In this document: piece after piece, positions 16,739 to 25,604 of the stretch
How positions within the stretch are numbered: the first letter of the stretch is position 1
Layout of the letters: each line of letters opens with the position of its first letter
Source: Pigmentiphaga sp.
Lineage (GTDB): Bacteria; Pseudomonadota; Gammaproteobacteria; Burkholderiales; Burkholderiaceae_B
Direction: 5' to 3'
Assembly (NCBI GenBank): GCA_023228945.1
Contig: JALOAI010000008.1
Location: 117,480-181,479, forward strand
DNA length: 64,000 nucleotides
Notes under the pieces: model-generated
Database searches by the model: none
What the model was told of the DNA's origin: nothing
Seen by the model: the letters and a program-made list of their open reading frames with translations, nothing else
Program-made: the position numbers and the translations under genes

Positions 16739-17446
16739 GTGGCAACCGCTCCGATTCGTCTGATCGCCGGCCTCGGCAATCCCGGCGCCGAGTACGACCG
16801 CACCCGGCACAACGCGGGCTTCTGGCTGGCGGACGCCCTGGCCGACGACCTGCGCGCCACCTTCAACCACGATAAGGCGTTCTTCGGCTGGGTGGCCAAG
16901 GCCCGCGTGGCGGGCGAAACCATCTGGCTGGTCAAGCCGGGCACCTACATGAATCGTTCGGGCCAGGCCGTGGGCGCGCTGGCGCGCTTCTATAAGCTGG
17001 CGCCCGAACAGGTGCTGGTGATGCACGACGAGCTCGACCTGCCGCCGGGCTGCGCCAAGCTCAAGCAGGGCGGCGGCCATGCCGGCCACAACGGCCTGCG
17101 CGATATCCAGGCGGCATTGGGCACGCCCGCTTTCTGGCGCCTGCGCATCGGCATCGGCCACCCGCGCACCCAGGGCCTGGCGCAGCCCGTGGTCGACTAC
17201 GTTCTGCACCCGCCCCGCCACGAAGATCGCGACGCCATCGGCGCCACGCTGGATCGTTGCCGCGCCATCATTCCGGCGCTGATCGAGGGCAACTTCGAAG
17301 CGGCCACCCGCCAATTGCATGGCGGCAATCCGGCCGAACCCAAGGCCAAGAAGCCGCCCAAAGACAAACCGGCGGATAAACCGGAGGCGGCCGGCGCCAA
17401 CCCCGCCACTCCTCGCCTCGAAGATGCGGTGGAGGATGGGCGGTGA
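16739..17446 (+). CDS. pth: peptidyl-tRNA hydrolase
   Basis: Releases tRNA from stalled peptidyl-tRNA. Catalytic set visible: Asn14 (GLGNPGAEYD), His24 (TRHNAGFW), Asn72 (PGTYMNRSG), Asp97 (MHDELDLPPG) and Asn118 (GGHAGHNGL), all shifted by 4 from E. coli numbering. Start GTG 16739. It is 235 aa, about 35 longer than usual, because of a lysine/proline/alanine-rich tail (PKAKKPPKDKPADKPE) that ends at a family B repeat. Confidence 0.96.
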   Translation: MATAPIRLIAGLGNPGAEYDRTRHNAGFWLADALADDLRATFNHDKAFFGWVAKARVAGETIWLVKPGTYMNRSGQAVGALARFYKLAPEQVLVMHDELDLPPGCAKLKQGGGHAGHNGLRDIQAALGTPAFWRLRIGIGHPRTQGLAQPVVDYVLHPPRHEDRDAIGATLDRCRAIIPALIEGNFEAATRQLHGGNPAEPKAKKPPKDKPADKPEAAGANPATPRLEDAVEDGR

Positions 17447-17480
17447 GGAGGTCGCGCAGCGACTGGAGGGTAGCCCGGTG
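17440..17480 (+). repeat. family B repeat at the pth stop/CPBP start
   Basis: The pth TGA (17444-17446) sits inside it: GGTGAGGAGGTCGCGCAGCG, then ACTGGAGGGTAGCCCGGTG. It keeps the CGC-GCA-GCG hairpin and a GGAGGG followed by GTG at 17478. A more degraded second unit runs to about 17606 and again ends in GGAGGG before ATG 17604. Confidence 0.68.
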
Positions 17481-17603
17481 AACGAGCCCGCGCGGCATAC
17501 CGAAGGACGTGCGCTTTCCCACCAGAAGGAGGTCGCGCCGGAGCGCGAGGATGATCCCGCCCTTAGGCCCGCCTCGCGGCATAGGCCGCTGGAGGGCTGG
17601 CGG

Positions 17604-18353
17604 ATGGAGCTGGCGGACTTCTGGCGTTTCGTGCGCCGGCCGCGGCTCGCGCCGCGCTTGCCCCATCGCGCCATGCCGGCCTTGGCCACCGATTGGATGA
17701 CCGGGCTGGCGTTCGGCCGGATTCTGCGCTGGGTGTTGCTGTTGTGGCTGGTCAATTTTCTGGTTTTCGGGCCATTGGCGGCGGGGATTGCCCATCGCTC
17801 GGGCGCCGAGCACCGCTTCGATCCCGTTGTGCTGCCCTGGATGCTGGCGCTGGTGTGGGCGCCGGTGATCGAAGAGTTGATGTTCCGCCTGGGGATGCGC
17901 CGACCGGGAGCGGCGCTGTGGCTCTTGCCCGCGTTCGGAGCCCTGGCCTGGTTTGGCCGCAGCTTTGCCGCGGGAGCCTTTCTGGCGGTGCTGCTGGCGG
18001 CGGTGGCCTGCCCGCGTCCCGGTAGCCGCGCGACCGCGGGCGGCTGGCAGCCCTTGCTGCCCGGAGTGCGCTGGTCGTGGCGCTGGAACCGCCGTTACGT
18101 GGCTTGCTTTCCCTGGGTATTCCATGGCCTGACGGCAGGCTTTGCCTGGCTGCACCTGTTCAATTTCGCGCTCGGCTCGGTGCCCTGGTGGACGTGGATT
18201 TTCCTGATTCTGCCCCAATGGTTCACCGGATTGGCGCTGGGCTGGCTACGGGTGCGCGGCGGCATGGCCCTGGCCATGCTGGTGCATGCCGGCTTTAACG
18301 CCGGCCCCATGTTGCTGCTCTGGATGTTCAACCGAATGGGGGCATTGGGCTGA
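17604..18353 (+). CDS. CPBP-family intramembrane glutamic protease
   Basis: 249 aa polytopic membrane protein. The family motifs are EE with following Arg (APVIEELMFRLGM), a Phe/His helix (FHGLTAGFAWLHLF), and a late HAGFN helix (AMLVHAGFNAG). Prokaryotic members are prenyl-endopeptidase-like; the substrate is unknown. Two starts are possible: GTG 17478 behind GGAGGG in the family B repeat, or ATG 17604 behind another GGAGGG. I choose 17604 because the conserved part (MELADFWRFV) begins there and the intervening residues look repeat-derived. Confidence 0.82.
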   Translation: MELADFWRFVRRPRLAPRLPHRAMPALATDWMTGLAFGRILRWVLLLWLVNFLVFGPLAAGIAHRSGAEHRFDPVVLPWMLALVWAPVIEELMFRLGMRRPGAALWLLPAFGALAWFGRSFAAGAFLAVLLAAVACPRPGSRATAGGWQPLLPGVRWSWRWNRRYVACFPWVFHGLTAGFAWLHLFNFALGSVPWWTWIFLILPQWFTGLALGWLRVRGGMALAMLVHAGFNAGPMLLLWMFNRMGALG

Positions 18354-18379
18354 TCGCACGGGATGGCGCGCGGCCGCGC

Positions 18380-19381
18380 CTATTGCGACGGCGCGCCCTG
18401 CAGCCACGCGGCCCAGGCCTCGCCCAGCCGCTCGGGCGGCGTGCCGGCGGCCAGCAGGCCCCACAGCAATAAGCGGGCCTTGCGGGCATCGAGGTCGGCC
18501 GCCATCCACACGCCGCGCTTCCGCAGATCGATCTCCGAACCCAGGGCGCCGTAAGTGGCCTGGGTGGTGTGGCCGGCGCCGGTGCGGCTGGCCATCACGA
18601 CCGGCATGCGCCGGCAGACCGGGCCCAGCCGCTCGGCAAAGGCCGGGGAAACGTGACCGGTGCCGAAGCCGGAAAGCACCAGACCGTCGAACTTGGCCGC
18701 CAGCACGCCGTCGAGCAGCTCGCCGGTGTCGCCCAGGCAGGTTTCCAGCAAGGCCACGTGTGGCGTGATGAAGGCTGGCGCCAGCGGCTCCGCTCGCCTC
18801 TCGGCCGACGAAAACCAGTGCCATCGTCCTTCCACCAGGGTGCCCAGGGGGCCGCCGTTGGGCGAACGAAAGGCATCGGGCGCCAGGGTATGGCTTTTGC
18901 GCACCCGCCGCGCGGCGTGCGCGGTGTCGTTGAGAACGGCCAGCACGCCCCGCCCCCAGGCGCTGGGGCTGGCGGCGGCGATCGCGGCCGCCAGCAGATT
19001 GGCCGGGCCATCCGCTCCCGCCATCCCGGGGTTGCGCATGGCGCCCGTCAAGACCAGCGGCTGGGGATGCTGCCAGTAGAGATCGAGGAAGAAGGCGGAT
19101 TCTTCCAGGCTATCGGTGCCCTGGGTAATCACCACGCCCTCGGCGCCCTGTTCCACCTGATGCCCGGCCCAATCGAGGACGTGGCGCAAAATACCGAAGT
19201 CGAGGGCGGAGCTGGGCAGATTGAAGAGGGTTTCGGCATGCAGGCTGCCGATTTGCTCCAGCTCGGGCACGGCGGCCACGAGGTCGGCGGCGTCGAGCTT
19301 GGGCATGACGCCGCCCTCCGCCGACGGCGTCATGCAGATGGTGCCGCCCAGGGCGGCGATGGCGATGCGGGGCAGGGTCAT
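18380..19381 (-). CDS. L-asparaginase family protein
   Basis: 333 aa asparaginase/glutaminase fold. First catalytic Thr is in IAALGGTICM, the second triad is in VVITQGTDSLEES, and VLTGAMRNPG follows. Whether it is the cytoplasmic or periplasmic type is not clear; no signal peptide is visible from ATG 19381. An upstream ATG at 19432 would add 17 residues without a better ribosome site. It lies close to a Bug receptor gene and near a D-glutamate cyclase-like gene, which hints at amino-acid amide use (inference). Confidence 0.86.
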   Translation of the reverse strand: MTLPRIAIAALGGTICMTPSAEGGVMPKLDAADLVAAVPELEQIGSLHAETLFNLPSSALDFGILRHVLDWAGHQVEQGAEGVVITQGTDSLEESAFFLDLYWQHPQPLVLTGAMRNPGMAGADGPANLLAAAIAAASPSAWGRGVLAVLNDTAHAARRVRKSHTLAPDAFRSPNGGPLGTLVEGRWHWFSSAERRAEPLAPAFITPHVALLETCLGDTGELLDGVLAAKFDGLVLSGFGTGHVSPAFAERLGPVCRRMPVVMASRTGAGHTTQATYGALGSEIDLRKRGVWMAADLDARKARLLLWGLLAAGTPPERLGEAWAAWLQGAPSQ

Positions 19382-19504
19382 GCCGCGCAATGTACCATCG
19401 CCGGTGCGGTTCGGGAGCATTGTGCGCGACATCTCTATGGCAGCCCTGGCGCCGCGACGATGCCAGCCCGGGGGCCGCGGGGGCCGGACACTTCGCGGAC
19501 GGCG

Positions 19505-20485
19505 CTATTGCTGCGGCTTGATGCCCGCGGCCTTGGCCAGCGCGCCATAGGACTGGATGGCGTCGCGTATGGCCTGGCCCAGTTGCTCCGGTGTGCTGGG
19601 CGAGACGATGAAGCCGACTTCCTCGAGGGTTTGGCGCAGCGGCCCGGTCAAGGCTTTATTCACCTCTTGATTGAGTTTGCTGACGACCGCGGGCGGCGTG
19701 CCGGCGGGCGCGACCAGGGCGATCCAAGCGGTGAGCGCCATTGGCACGCCGGACTCGGTCAGGGTTGGAACATCGGGCAGCTGGGCCACCCGCTGCGGCG
19801 ATGTGACGGCGAGCGCGCGCAGCTTGCCGCCGCGGACATGCGGCAGGGCCTCCGGAAGCGGCGAGAAGATCATGCCCAGATGCCCGCCGAGCAAATCGGT
19901 AATCGCCGGCGCACCGCCCTTGTAGGGCACGTGCAGCAGCTCGATGTCGGCAAGCTCGCCCAGCGAGATCCCCGAGAAGTGATGGGGTGAACCCTCGCCG
20001 CCCGAGCCATACGTGACGGTGCCGGGATGGGCCTTGGCGTATTTCACCAGGTCTTGCACCGACTTGAAGGGCGAATCCTGGTTGACGACCAGCACCAGCG
20101 GCTGGTCGACCACCATGCTCACCGGCGCGAAGTCCTTCAGCGGATCGTAGGGCAGATTGGCGAACATGCTGACGTTGGCCGCGATGAAGGCATCGGGCGC
20201 CATGCTCAGGGTGTAGCCGTCGGGCGCCGAGCGCGCGACGTGGTCGGTGCCGATGATGCCGGAGGCGCCGGGACGGTTGTTGACGATAAAGGGCTCGCCC
20301 ATGGCCTTGGAAAGATACTCCGCCAGATTGCGGGCCACGGCGTCGATGCTGCCGCCGGCCGACACGGCAACCACGATCTGTACCGGCTTGGAGGGGTAGT
20401 CGGACTGGGCGGCGGCGGGGCCCGCCAGCCCCAGGGCGAAGCCGGCGTAGGCCAGCATGCCGCGAGTGAGGAAACGTCGATACAT
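19505..20485 (-). CDS. Bug/TctC-family tripartite tricarboxylate receptor
   Basis: 326 aa periplasmic binding protein. Signal peptide near residues 3-26 (GMLAYAGFALGLAGPAAA), mature DYPSKPVQIVVAVSAGGSID, then VNNRPGASGIIGTDHVARS and VPYKGGAPAITDLLGGHLGM, all Bug hallmarks. Start ATG 20485 after GGGAG. No TctA/TctB permease is nearby, so it is an orphan receptor, as is common in Bordetella relatives. Divergence of ligand prevents a substrate call. The LysR gene downstream on the other side of the promoter region points the same way. Confidence 0.92.
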   Translation of the reverse strand: MYRRFLTRGMLAYAGFALGLAGPAAAQSDYPSKPVQIVVAVSAGGSIDAVARNLAEYLSKAMGEPFIVNNRPGASGIIGTDHVARSAPDGYTLSMAPDAFIAANVSMFANLPYDPLKDFAPVSMVVDQPLVLVVNQDSPFKSVQDLVKYAKAHPGTVTYGSGGEGSPHHFSGISLGELADIELLHVPYKGGAPAITDLLGGHLGMIFSPLPEALPHVRGGKLRALAVTSPQRVAQLPDVPTLTESGVPMALTAWIALVAPAGTPPAVVSKLNQEVNKALTGPLRQTLEEVGFIVSPSTPEQLGQAIRDAIQSYGALAKAAGIKPQQ

Positions 20486-20624
20486 GATGCGCTCCCGAAG
20501 AGGGGCGCGGCCAGGGTGTGCGCCGCAGTGGTGGTCTCCATCCGAAAATGGATGGAACATTTTGCAAGGAACAGCGCAGAAATTACGGCAGTGATGCGGG
20601 CCAGGTCAATCTTGATCGAAGATT

Positions 20625-20636
20625 CAACCTAGGTTG
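20625..20636. promoter_or_regulatory. 12-bp palindrome upstream of the Bug gene
   Basis: CAACCTAGGTTG, a perfect palindrome 140 nt upstream of the Bug start and just beyond the LysR stop. Preceded by an AT-richer stretch (ATCTTGATCGAAGATTCAAC). It is a candidate regulator site; no direct proof. Confidence 0.4.
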
Positions 20637-20646
20637 GGATGTGCCA

Positions 20647-21579
20647 TCAAAGATCCGAGGGCGGCGTTGTGGGGAGATCATGCGGCATGCAGGCGTCGGT
20701 GTGCCGCGCCAGGGTTTCGATGAACCTGAGCATCGCGGGCGTGGTGGAGCCGGGGTTCCAGACGAGCTCGGCGCCCAGACGAAGGTCGATATCCGCCAGG
20801 CGGCGCGACTTCACGGGAATGGTGAAATGGCCTCGCAGGGCGGCGCTGCCTAGCGTCATCCCCAGGCCGGTGGCCACCAGCGATAGGCTGACGGCATAGC
20901 TTTCGGTGTCTTGCACGATGTTCGGTTCCAGCCCGCGATCACGCCACGGCTGGAGGCAGCGATCATGAAAGGCCGGGCACCAGCGGCGGGCCACCATGAT
21001 CAGCGGCTCCTTTGCGATATCCGCCACGGCCAGGCTGGGAGCGTCGGCCAGCCGGTGATCGGCGGGCAGCGCCATTTCCATGGGCTCGTCGAAGATGCGC
21101 AAGGTGGCGTGCTGGCTGGTATCCGCCGTGTCGAGATGCATCACGCCGAAATCGATGCGGCGCTGCGGCAAGGCCTCGCGCTGCGCGGAGGGCGCCATCT
21201 GCAGCAGGGTGAGCTGCACGCCGGGGTAGTCTTCACGAAAGTGCTTCATGGCCTGCACGAAGGGCAGGTAGCAAAAGGCCACGGGCATGAAGCCGATCAC
21301 CAGCTGGCCGTTGGCGCCCTGGGCCACGGCGCGCGTACTGGCCAGCGCCCGCTGGCAGCGCTCGAGAATGGCATAGGCCTCATGGCGCAGGGTGATCCCC
21401 GCCGGCGTGAGGCGGATGCGGTGGCCGTCGCGTTCGAACAGCGGTGCGCCGATATCGGCTTCCAGATCGCGGATCTGCCGGCTGAGGGGCGGCTGGGCGA
21501 TGCACAGGCGCTGCGCCGCGCGCGTGAAATTGAGGGTTTCGGCGACGGCGAGGAAGTAACGGAGCTGACGCAGGTTCAT
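20647..21579 (-). CDS. LysR-family transcriptional regulator
   Basis: 310 aa. N-terminal winged HTH is complete (LRQLRYFLAVAETLNFTRAA, then PPLSRQIRDLEADIGAPLF). The C-terminal inducer-binding domain follows. Start ATG 21579 is spaced well from AAAAGG; an ATG two codons earlier (21585) is possible. Same strand as the Bug gene, 161 nt upstream of it, so it may regulate that gene. Confidence 0.92.
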   Translation of the reverse strand: MNLRQLRYFLAVAETLNFTRAAQRLCIAQPPLSRQIRDLEADIGAPLFERDGHRIRLTPAGITLRHEAYAILERCQRALASTRAVAQGANGQLVIGFMPVAFCYLPFVQAMKHFREDYPGVQLTLLQMAPSAQREALPQRRIDFGVMHLDTADTSQHATLRIFDEPMEMALPADHRLADAPSLAVADIAKEPLIMVARRWCPAFHDRCLQPWRDRGLEPNIVQDTESYAVSLSLVATGLGMTLGSAALRGHFTIPVKSRRLADIDLRLGAELVWNPGSTTPAMLRFIETLARHTDACMPHDLPTTPPSDL

Positions 21580-21762
21580 GACCAACCTTTTAGGTATGAA
21601 TTGCTATCAATTTGGACTTGGACAGGTTGGCTTGCGCTGACGTAGGCTTATTTTACGCACGCAGCCATGATCTCATGCAATAAAAATGTACCAAATAATA
21701 TACGTGCAAGGAGCCCGCTTTCGCCAAAGAAGGCGGGACGCTACATCTTTGTCTGAATATTT

Positions 21763-22902
21763 ATGCCAATGAACATCGACCTCGAACTTTGCCACGTCGT
21801 CGCGGACTCCGTCGACCGCCTGACCACCTCCCAGATCTTCATGTCGGGCGGCGGCGCAGATCCCACCGTACGCAACATCAATGCGGATCTTTATAACGCC
21901 GCTGTGCGCGTGCAGGGCGGGCCGCTCAGCTTCCTGGCCACCAAGGGGCTGATCGAGCGAGTCAAGCCCCGAGACGTGGTGGTGATCTGCGCCGGGTTTT
22001 TCGACCCGCCGGCCATGATCACCGAAGCCGATGGGCCGGTGGGCGCCGCCCTGCTCGGCCGGGCGCTGGCCGCGGGGCTGGGCGCCACCCCGGTTTTTCT
22101 CACCGAGGTCACCAACATGCCGCGAATGGCCGAGCTGGTGCGCGCCACGGGGCTCGAGGTGGTGGATGTCGACCTGGCCCGCACCACGGCATTCAAGGCG
22201 GCGATCGCGCCGCTGCCGATCGATGACGGCAACGCGCGCCGCCTGGCGCCGGAACTGATGCGGGACCTGAATCCCGCCGCCATGGTGTGCATCGAGAAGC
22301 CGTCGCCATCAGACAAGGGCACCTTCCATGTCGGCTCGGGCGTGGACGTTTCCTCTCTGGTGGGCAAGGTGCAACATTACGTCCATGCCGCCCGCGACGC
22401 CGGCGTGTTCACCATCGGCATCGGCGACGGCGGCAACGAGGCGGGCATGGGCCGCATCCACAGCGATGTGTGCGAGATCGTGAGTACCGGCAAAATCATC
22501 GGCACCGTGCTCGAAACCGACGTCCTGATCGTCTCGGCCATCGCCAATTGGGGTGCCTACGCCATCGAGGCCTGCCTGGCGGCCGCCCTGCACTTGCCCG
22601 AAGTGCTGCATCCCACCGCCGTGGAGCGGCGCGTCATGGACGCCGCGGCCCGCACCGGCATGATCGACCCGATGTCCGGTTTGGCGCAGGGCTGGGTCGA
22701 CGGCACGCCGCCCATCTGCAGCGAATCCCTCCTGGAACTCCTGCGCTGCATAGTCGAACTGCGGCTGGACCTCAAGACCCGCCCGCAAACCCTGGCGCGC
22801 AACGGCTACCGCTGGCACCATGCCGACGACCGCGACCATCAGATCGCTGTGTGGGCCAAGGCGCTGGCGGCAGAGGAGGAGGCTTTCTTCAAGCGGGGCT
22901 GA
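21763..22902 (+). CDS. D-glutamate cyclase-like protein (DUF4392)
   Basis: 379 aa. The signature GIGDGGNEAGMGRI (about 223-236) is the hallmark of the D-glutamate cyclase/DUF4392 family, which dehydrates D-glutamate to 5-oxo-D-proline in vertebrates. Other patterns include VVVICAGFFDPPAMITEADG and SAIANWGAYAIEA. The bacterial substrate is not established; a related acidic amino acid is possible. An alternative start ATG is two codons downstream. The upstream 180 nt is AT-rich with a CCCGCTTT/AAGGCGGG hairpin near 21716-21736. The stop is the first base triplet of a truncated family A repeat. Confidence 0.72.
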   Translation: MPMNIDLELCHVVADSVDRLTTSQIFMSGGGADPTVRNINADLYNAAVRVQGGPLSFLATKGLIERVKPRDVVVICAGFFDPPAMITEADGPVGAALLGRALAAGLGATPVFLTEVTNMPRMAELVRATGLEVVDVDLARTTAFKAAIAPLPIDDGNARRLAPELMRDLNPAAMVCIEKPSPSDKGTFHVGSGVDVSSLVGKVQHYVHAARDAGVFTIGIGDGGNEAGMGRIHSDVCEIVSTGKIIGTVLETDVLIVSAIANWGAYAIEACLAAALHLPEVLHPTAVERRVMDAAARTGMIDPMSGLAQGWVDGTPPICSESLLELLRCIVELRLDLKTRPQTLARNGYRWHHADDRDHQIAVWAKALAAEEEAFFKRG

Positions 22903-22940
22903 GCACGCGCCACGGCCCAGGCCGGGCCGCCGGAGTTCTT
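22900..22940 (+). repeat. family A repeat, copy 6 (internally deleted), on a stop codon
   Basis: TGAGCACGCGCC matches the head of family A and begins with the stop codon of the preceding gene. GGCCGCCGGAGTTCTTCA matches the tail of copy 4. The middle is missing. Confidence 0.58.
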
Positions 22941-22997
22941 CAGGGGAACCCTCGGGCGCATTCAGCATAGGCGCCGCCTTTGGCGAGGTGGCGCGGC

Positions 22998-23003
22998 TAC
23001 AAT
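22998..23003 (+). promoter_or_regulatory. candidate -10 box of ychF
   Basis: TACAAT 28 nt before the ychF ATG, in an otherwise GC-rich intergenic stretch. No convincing -35 box was identified. Confidence 0.4.
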
Positions 23004-23030
23004 CGGGGCCAAATTTTCAAGGAATACCCC

Positions 23031-24122
23031 ATGGCTCTGCAATGCGGCATCGTCGGCCTGCCCAACGTCGGCAAGTCCACCCTGTTCAATGCTCTTACCA
23101 AGGTCGGCATCGCGGCCGAAAACTACCCCTTCTGCACCATCGAGCCCAACGTGGGCGTGGTGGAAGTGCCCGACCCCCGCCTCGGGCAACTGGCCGAAAT
23201 CGTCAAACCTGAACGCGTGGTGCCGGCGGTGGTGGAGTTCGTCGACATCGCCGGCCTGGTGGCCGGCGCCAGCCAGGGTGAAGGCCTGGGCAACCAGTTC
23301 CTGGCCCACATCCGCGAAACCGACGCCATCGTCAACGTCGTGCGCTGTTTCGAAGACTCCAACGTGGTCCATGTGGCCGGCAAGGTCGACCCGATCTCCG
23401 ACATCGAAGTGATCGCCACCGAACTCGCCCTGGCCGACCTGCAAACGGTGGAAAAAGCCATCCACCGCCACAGCAAGACCGCCCGCTCCGGCGACAAAGA
23501 CGCCGCCCGCCTGGTGGCCATCCTCGAAAAATGCCAGGCCCAGCTCGACCAGGGCAAGCCGGTGCGCGCCCTCGGCCTGGATGCCGAGGAACAGCTCCTG
23601 ATCAAGTCCTTCGGCCTGATCACCGCCAAGCCGGCGATGTACGTGGCCAACGTCAGCGACAGCGGCTTCACCGACAACCCGCTGCTCGACCGCCTCGCCG
23701 CCTACGCGGAAAGTCAGGGCGCGCCCGTGGTGGCCATTTGCGCCGCCATCGAGGCCGAGATCGCCGAACTCGATGACGAAGACCGCCTGGTCTTCCTCGC
23801 CGACCTCGGCATGGAAGAGCCCGGCCTCGATCGCCTGATCCGCGCGGCCTATCGCTTGCTTGGACTGCAAACCTATTTCACGGCTGGCGTGAAGGAAGTG
23901 CGGGCCTGGACGGTGCGCGTTGGCGCCACCGCGCCCCAGGCCGCGGGCGTGATTCATACCGACTTCGAGCGTGGCTTCATTCGGGCCCAGACCATCGCTT
24001 TCAACGACTTCATCCAGTACAAGGGTGAGACGGGGGCGAAGGAGGCCGGCAAGATGCGGGCGGAGGGTAAGGAGTATGTGGTGCAGGATGGGGATGTGTT
24101 GAATTTTTTGTTTAACGTCTAA
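23031..24122 (+). CDS. ychF: redox-regulated ATPase YchF (Obg-family)
   Basis: Universally conserved ribosome-associated ATPase of the Obg group, 363 aa. P-loop GLPNVGKST at 9-17, G3 region VDIAGLVAGASQGEGLGNQF, and the C-terminal TGS domain (HTDFERGFIRAQTIAF, YVVQDGDVLNFLFNV). Start ATG 23031. The last 13 bases of the coding sequence and stop form the left attachment site of an integrated element, which leaves the protein intact. Confidence 0.98.
   Translation: MALQCGIVGLPNVGKSTLFNALTKVGIAAENYPFCTIEPNVGVVEVPDPRLGQLAEIVKPERVVPAVVEFVDIAGLVAGASQGEGLGNQFLAHIRETDAIVNVVRCFEDSNVVHVAGKVDPISDIEVIATELALADLQTVEKAIHRHSKTARSGDKDAARLVAILEKCQAQLDQGKPVRALGLDAEEQLLIKSFGLITAKPAMYVANVSDSGFTDNPLLDRLAAYAESQGAPVVAICAAIEAEIAELDDEDRLVFLADLGMEEPGLDRLIRAAYRLLGLQTYFTAGVKEVRAWTVRVGATAPQAAGVIHTDFERGFIRAQTIAFNDFIQYKGETGAKEAGKMRAEGKEYVVQDGDVLNFLFNV
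24110..24122. other. attL core of the integrated element
   Basis: GTTTAACGTCTAA, the last codons and stop of ychF. An identical 13-mer lies at 35500-35512. The integrase gene begins 190 nt away, the usual geometry for site-specific integration at a gene's 3' end. Confidence 0.8.
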
Positions 24123-24164
24123 CTAGCCAGTTCAATCCGAGTAATTCCGAGCAGTGCCGAAAAG

Positions 24165-24196
24165 CCCAGTAAATCAAAGGATTTCTGGGTTTTTTT
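24165..24196 (+). terminator. rho-independent terminator after ychF
   Basis: Stem CCCAGTAAATC with GATTTCTGGG around AAAG, followed by seven T residues (24190-24196). It lies just inside the element, so it probably replaces the native ychF terminator. Confidence 0.8.
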
Positions 24197-24239
24197 GTTC
24201 CGAGCTATTCCGGGCGATTCGTTGAGTTCCGAGATAAAG

Positions 24240-24294
24240 GTGGGTACGATAGCGGGTATGACCTGAATGACCGCCCTCTAAAAAGTGGGTATGA
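24240..24294 (+). promoter_or_regulatory. three integrase arm-type repeats, left end
   Basis: GTGGGTACGA (24240-24249), GCGGGTATGA (24252-24261) and GTGGGTATGA (24285-24294). Two matching decamers occur at the right end of the element (35421 and 35433). Location near both att sites and before int suits arm-type binding sites of the integrase. Confidence 0.6.
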
Positions 24295-24313
24295 AGGAAA
24301 GCGAGGCGTACTC

Positions 24314-25588
24314 ATGCTCACCGACACCAAGTGCAGAACAGCAAAACCCAAGGACAAGCCCTACAAGCTGCCGGACGGCAAGGGGTTGTACCTGGAGGTC
24401 AAGCCCAACGGCGTGAAGGCTTGGCGCTACCGTTTCAAGCTGGCCCGCGAGGGAGTCATCAAGGAGAGCGTGTTTGCCATTGGCGATTACGTTACGGCGC
24501 CGAATGGCGAGACGCCGGAGGCTGCCCAGTCCCGCCGGGCTGGCGGTGGCTTCACGCTGGCTGAAGCACGGGATGAACGGGCCAAGGCGCGCGCGCTGGT
24601 CAAGCAGGGCATCAACCCCGCTCACAATCGCCAACTGGAGCGCGTAAAGCGCGAGCAGGACAGCGCCAACACCTTCGAGGCCGTGGCGCGCGAGTGGGTG
24701 GCGCTGAAAACGTGGGAGCCGATCACCAAGAAGCGTCGGCTCGATATGCTGGCCCGCGTGGTGTTCCCGAAGATTGGTGCGTTGCCCGTCAAGCAGATCA
24801 CGCCTGCGCACATCCTCAATGTGTTGAAGACGGCAGCCAAGAAGAACGGGCCGAGCGTGGCGGCAGAAGCCAAACGCACCATGTCCGGCGTGTTCGAGCT
24901 GGCAGTAGCCACACTGCGCGCTGACAACGACCCCACTTACCCGGTACGCAAGGCCCTGCCGGTCAACAAGACCCAGCATAAGCGCCCCCTCACGCCCGAT
25001 GAGGTAGGGCAACTACTGCGCGACTTCGACGGCCACGGTGGCAAATTCGAGACGGTGTGCGCATTCCGCCTGATGTGGTGGACACTTTGCCGCCCCATCG
25101 AAATTGCCGAGGCCAGGTGGGAAGAGTTCGACCTGAATGCCGCTGTGTGGCGTATCCCTGAAGGCCGGATGAAGATGCGTCGAGAGCACGCCGTGCCGCT
25201 TCCGGCGCAGGCGGTTGAAATGTTGCGTGCCTTGCACGGCGTGACCGGGCGCCACGCGCTACTCTTCCCCAACCGTGACGACCGTACCAAGGCAATGGCG
25301 ACGGCTTCGTTCCGCCAGGCGCTACGTGTGCTGGGCTGGGCCGGGAAATTCAGCCCGCATGCGGCCCGCACTACCGGCTCGACGCTGTTGAATGGCATGG
25401 GATACTCGGCTGACTGGATTGAGCGTCAGCTTGCGCATGCGGAACCCAATGCAGTGCGCCGCACATACAACCATGCCGATTACCTGGCTGACAGATCCCG
25501 GATGATGCAGCAGTGGGCTGACACGCTGGATGCGTGGAAGAACGGTGAGGCCGAGAAGGTGCTGTTGTTGCGCTCTACGGCAGCTTGA
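24314..25588 (+). CDS. int: tyrosine-type site-specific integrase (P4 family)
   Basis: 424 aa. N-terminal DUF4102 arm-binding domain (LTDTKCRTAKPKDKPYKLPD, GLYLEVKPNG), core-binding domain, then the catalytic domain with Arg260 (TLCRPIEIAEARW), His349-x-x-Arg352 (SPHAARTTGST), His375 (RQLAHAEP) and nucleophile Tyr385 (RRTYNHADY). Complete and probably functional. Adjacent to attL, transcribed inward. Confidence 0.96.
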   Translation: MLTDTKCRTAKPKDKPYKLPDGKGLYLEVKPNGVKAWRYRFKLAREGVIKESVFAIGDYVTAPNGETPEAAQSRRAGGGFTLAEARDERAKARALVKQGINPAHNRQLERVKREQDSANTFEAVAREWVALKTWEPITKKRRLDMLARVVFPKIGALPVKQITPAHILNVLKTAAKKNGPSVAAEAKRTMSGVFELAVATLRADNDPTYPVRKALPVNKTQHKRPLTPDEVGQLLRDFDGHGGKFETVCAFRLMWWTLCRPIEIAEARWEEFDLNAAVWRIPEGRMKMRREHAVPLPAQAVEMLRALHGVTGRHALLFPNRDDRTKAMATASFRQALRVLGWAGKFSPHAARTTGSTLLNGMGYSADWIERQLAHAEPNAVRRTYNHADYLADRSRMMQQWADTLDAWKNGEAEKVLLLRSTAA

Positions 25589-25604
25589 TTGGAGGGTTAC
25601 AGAT

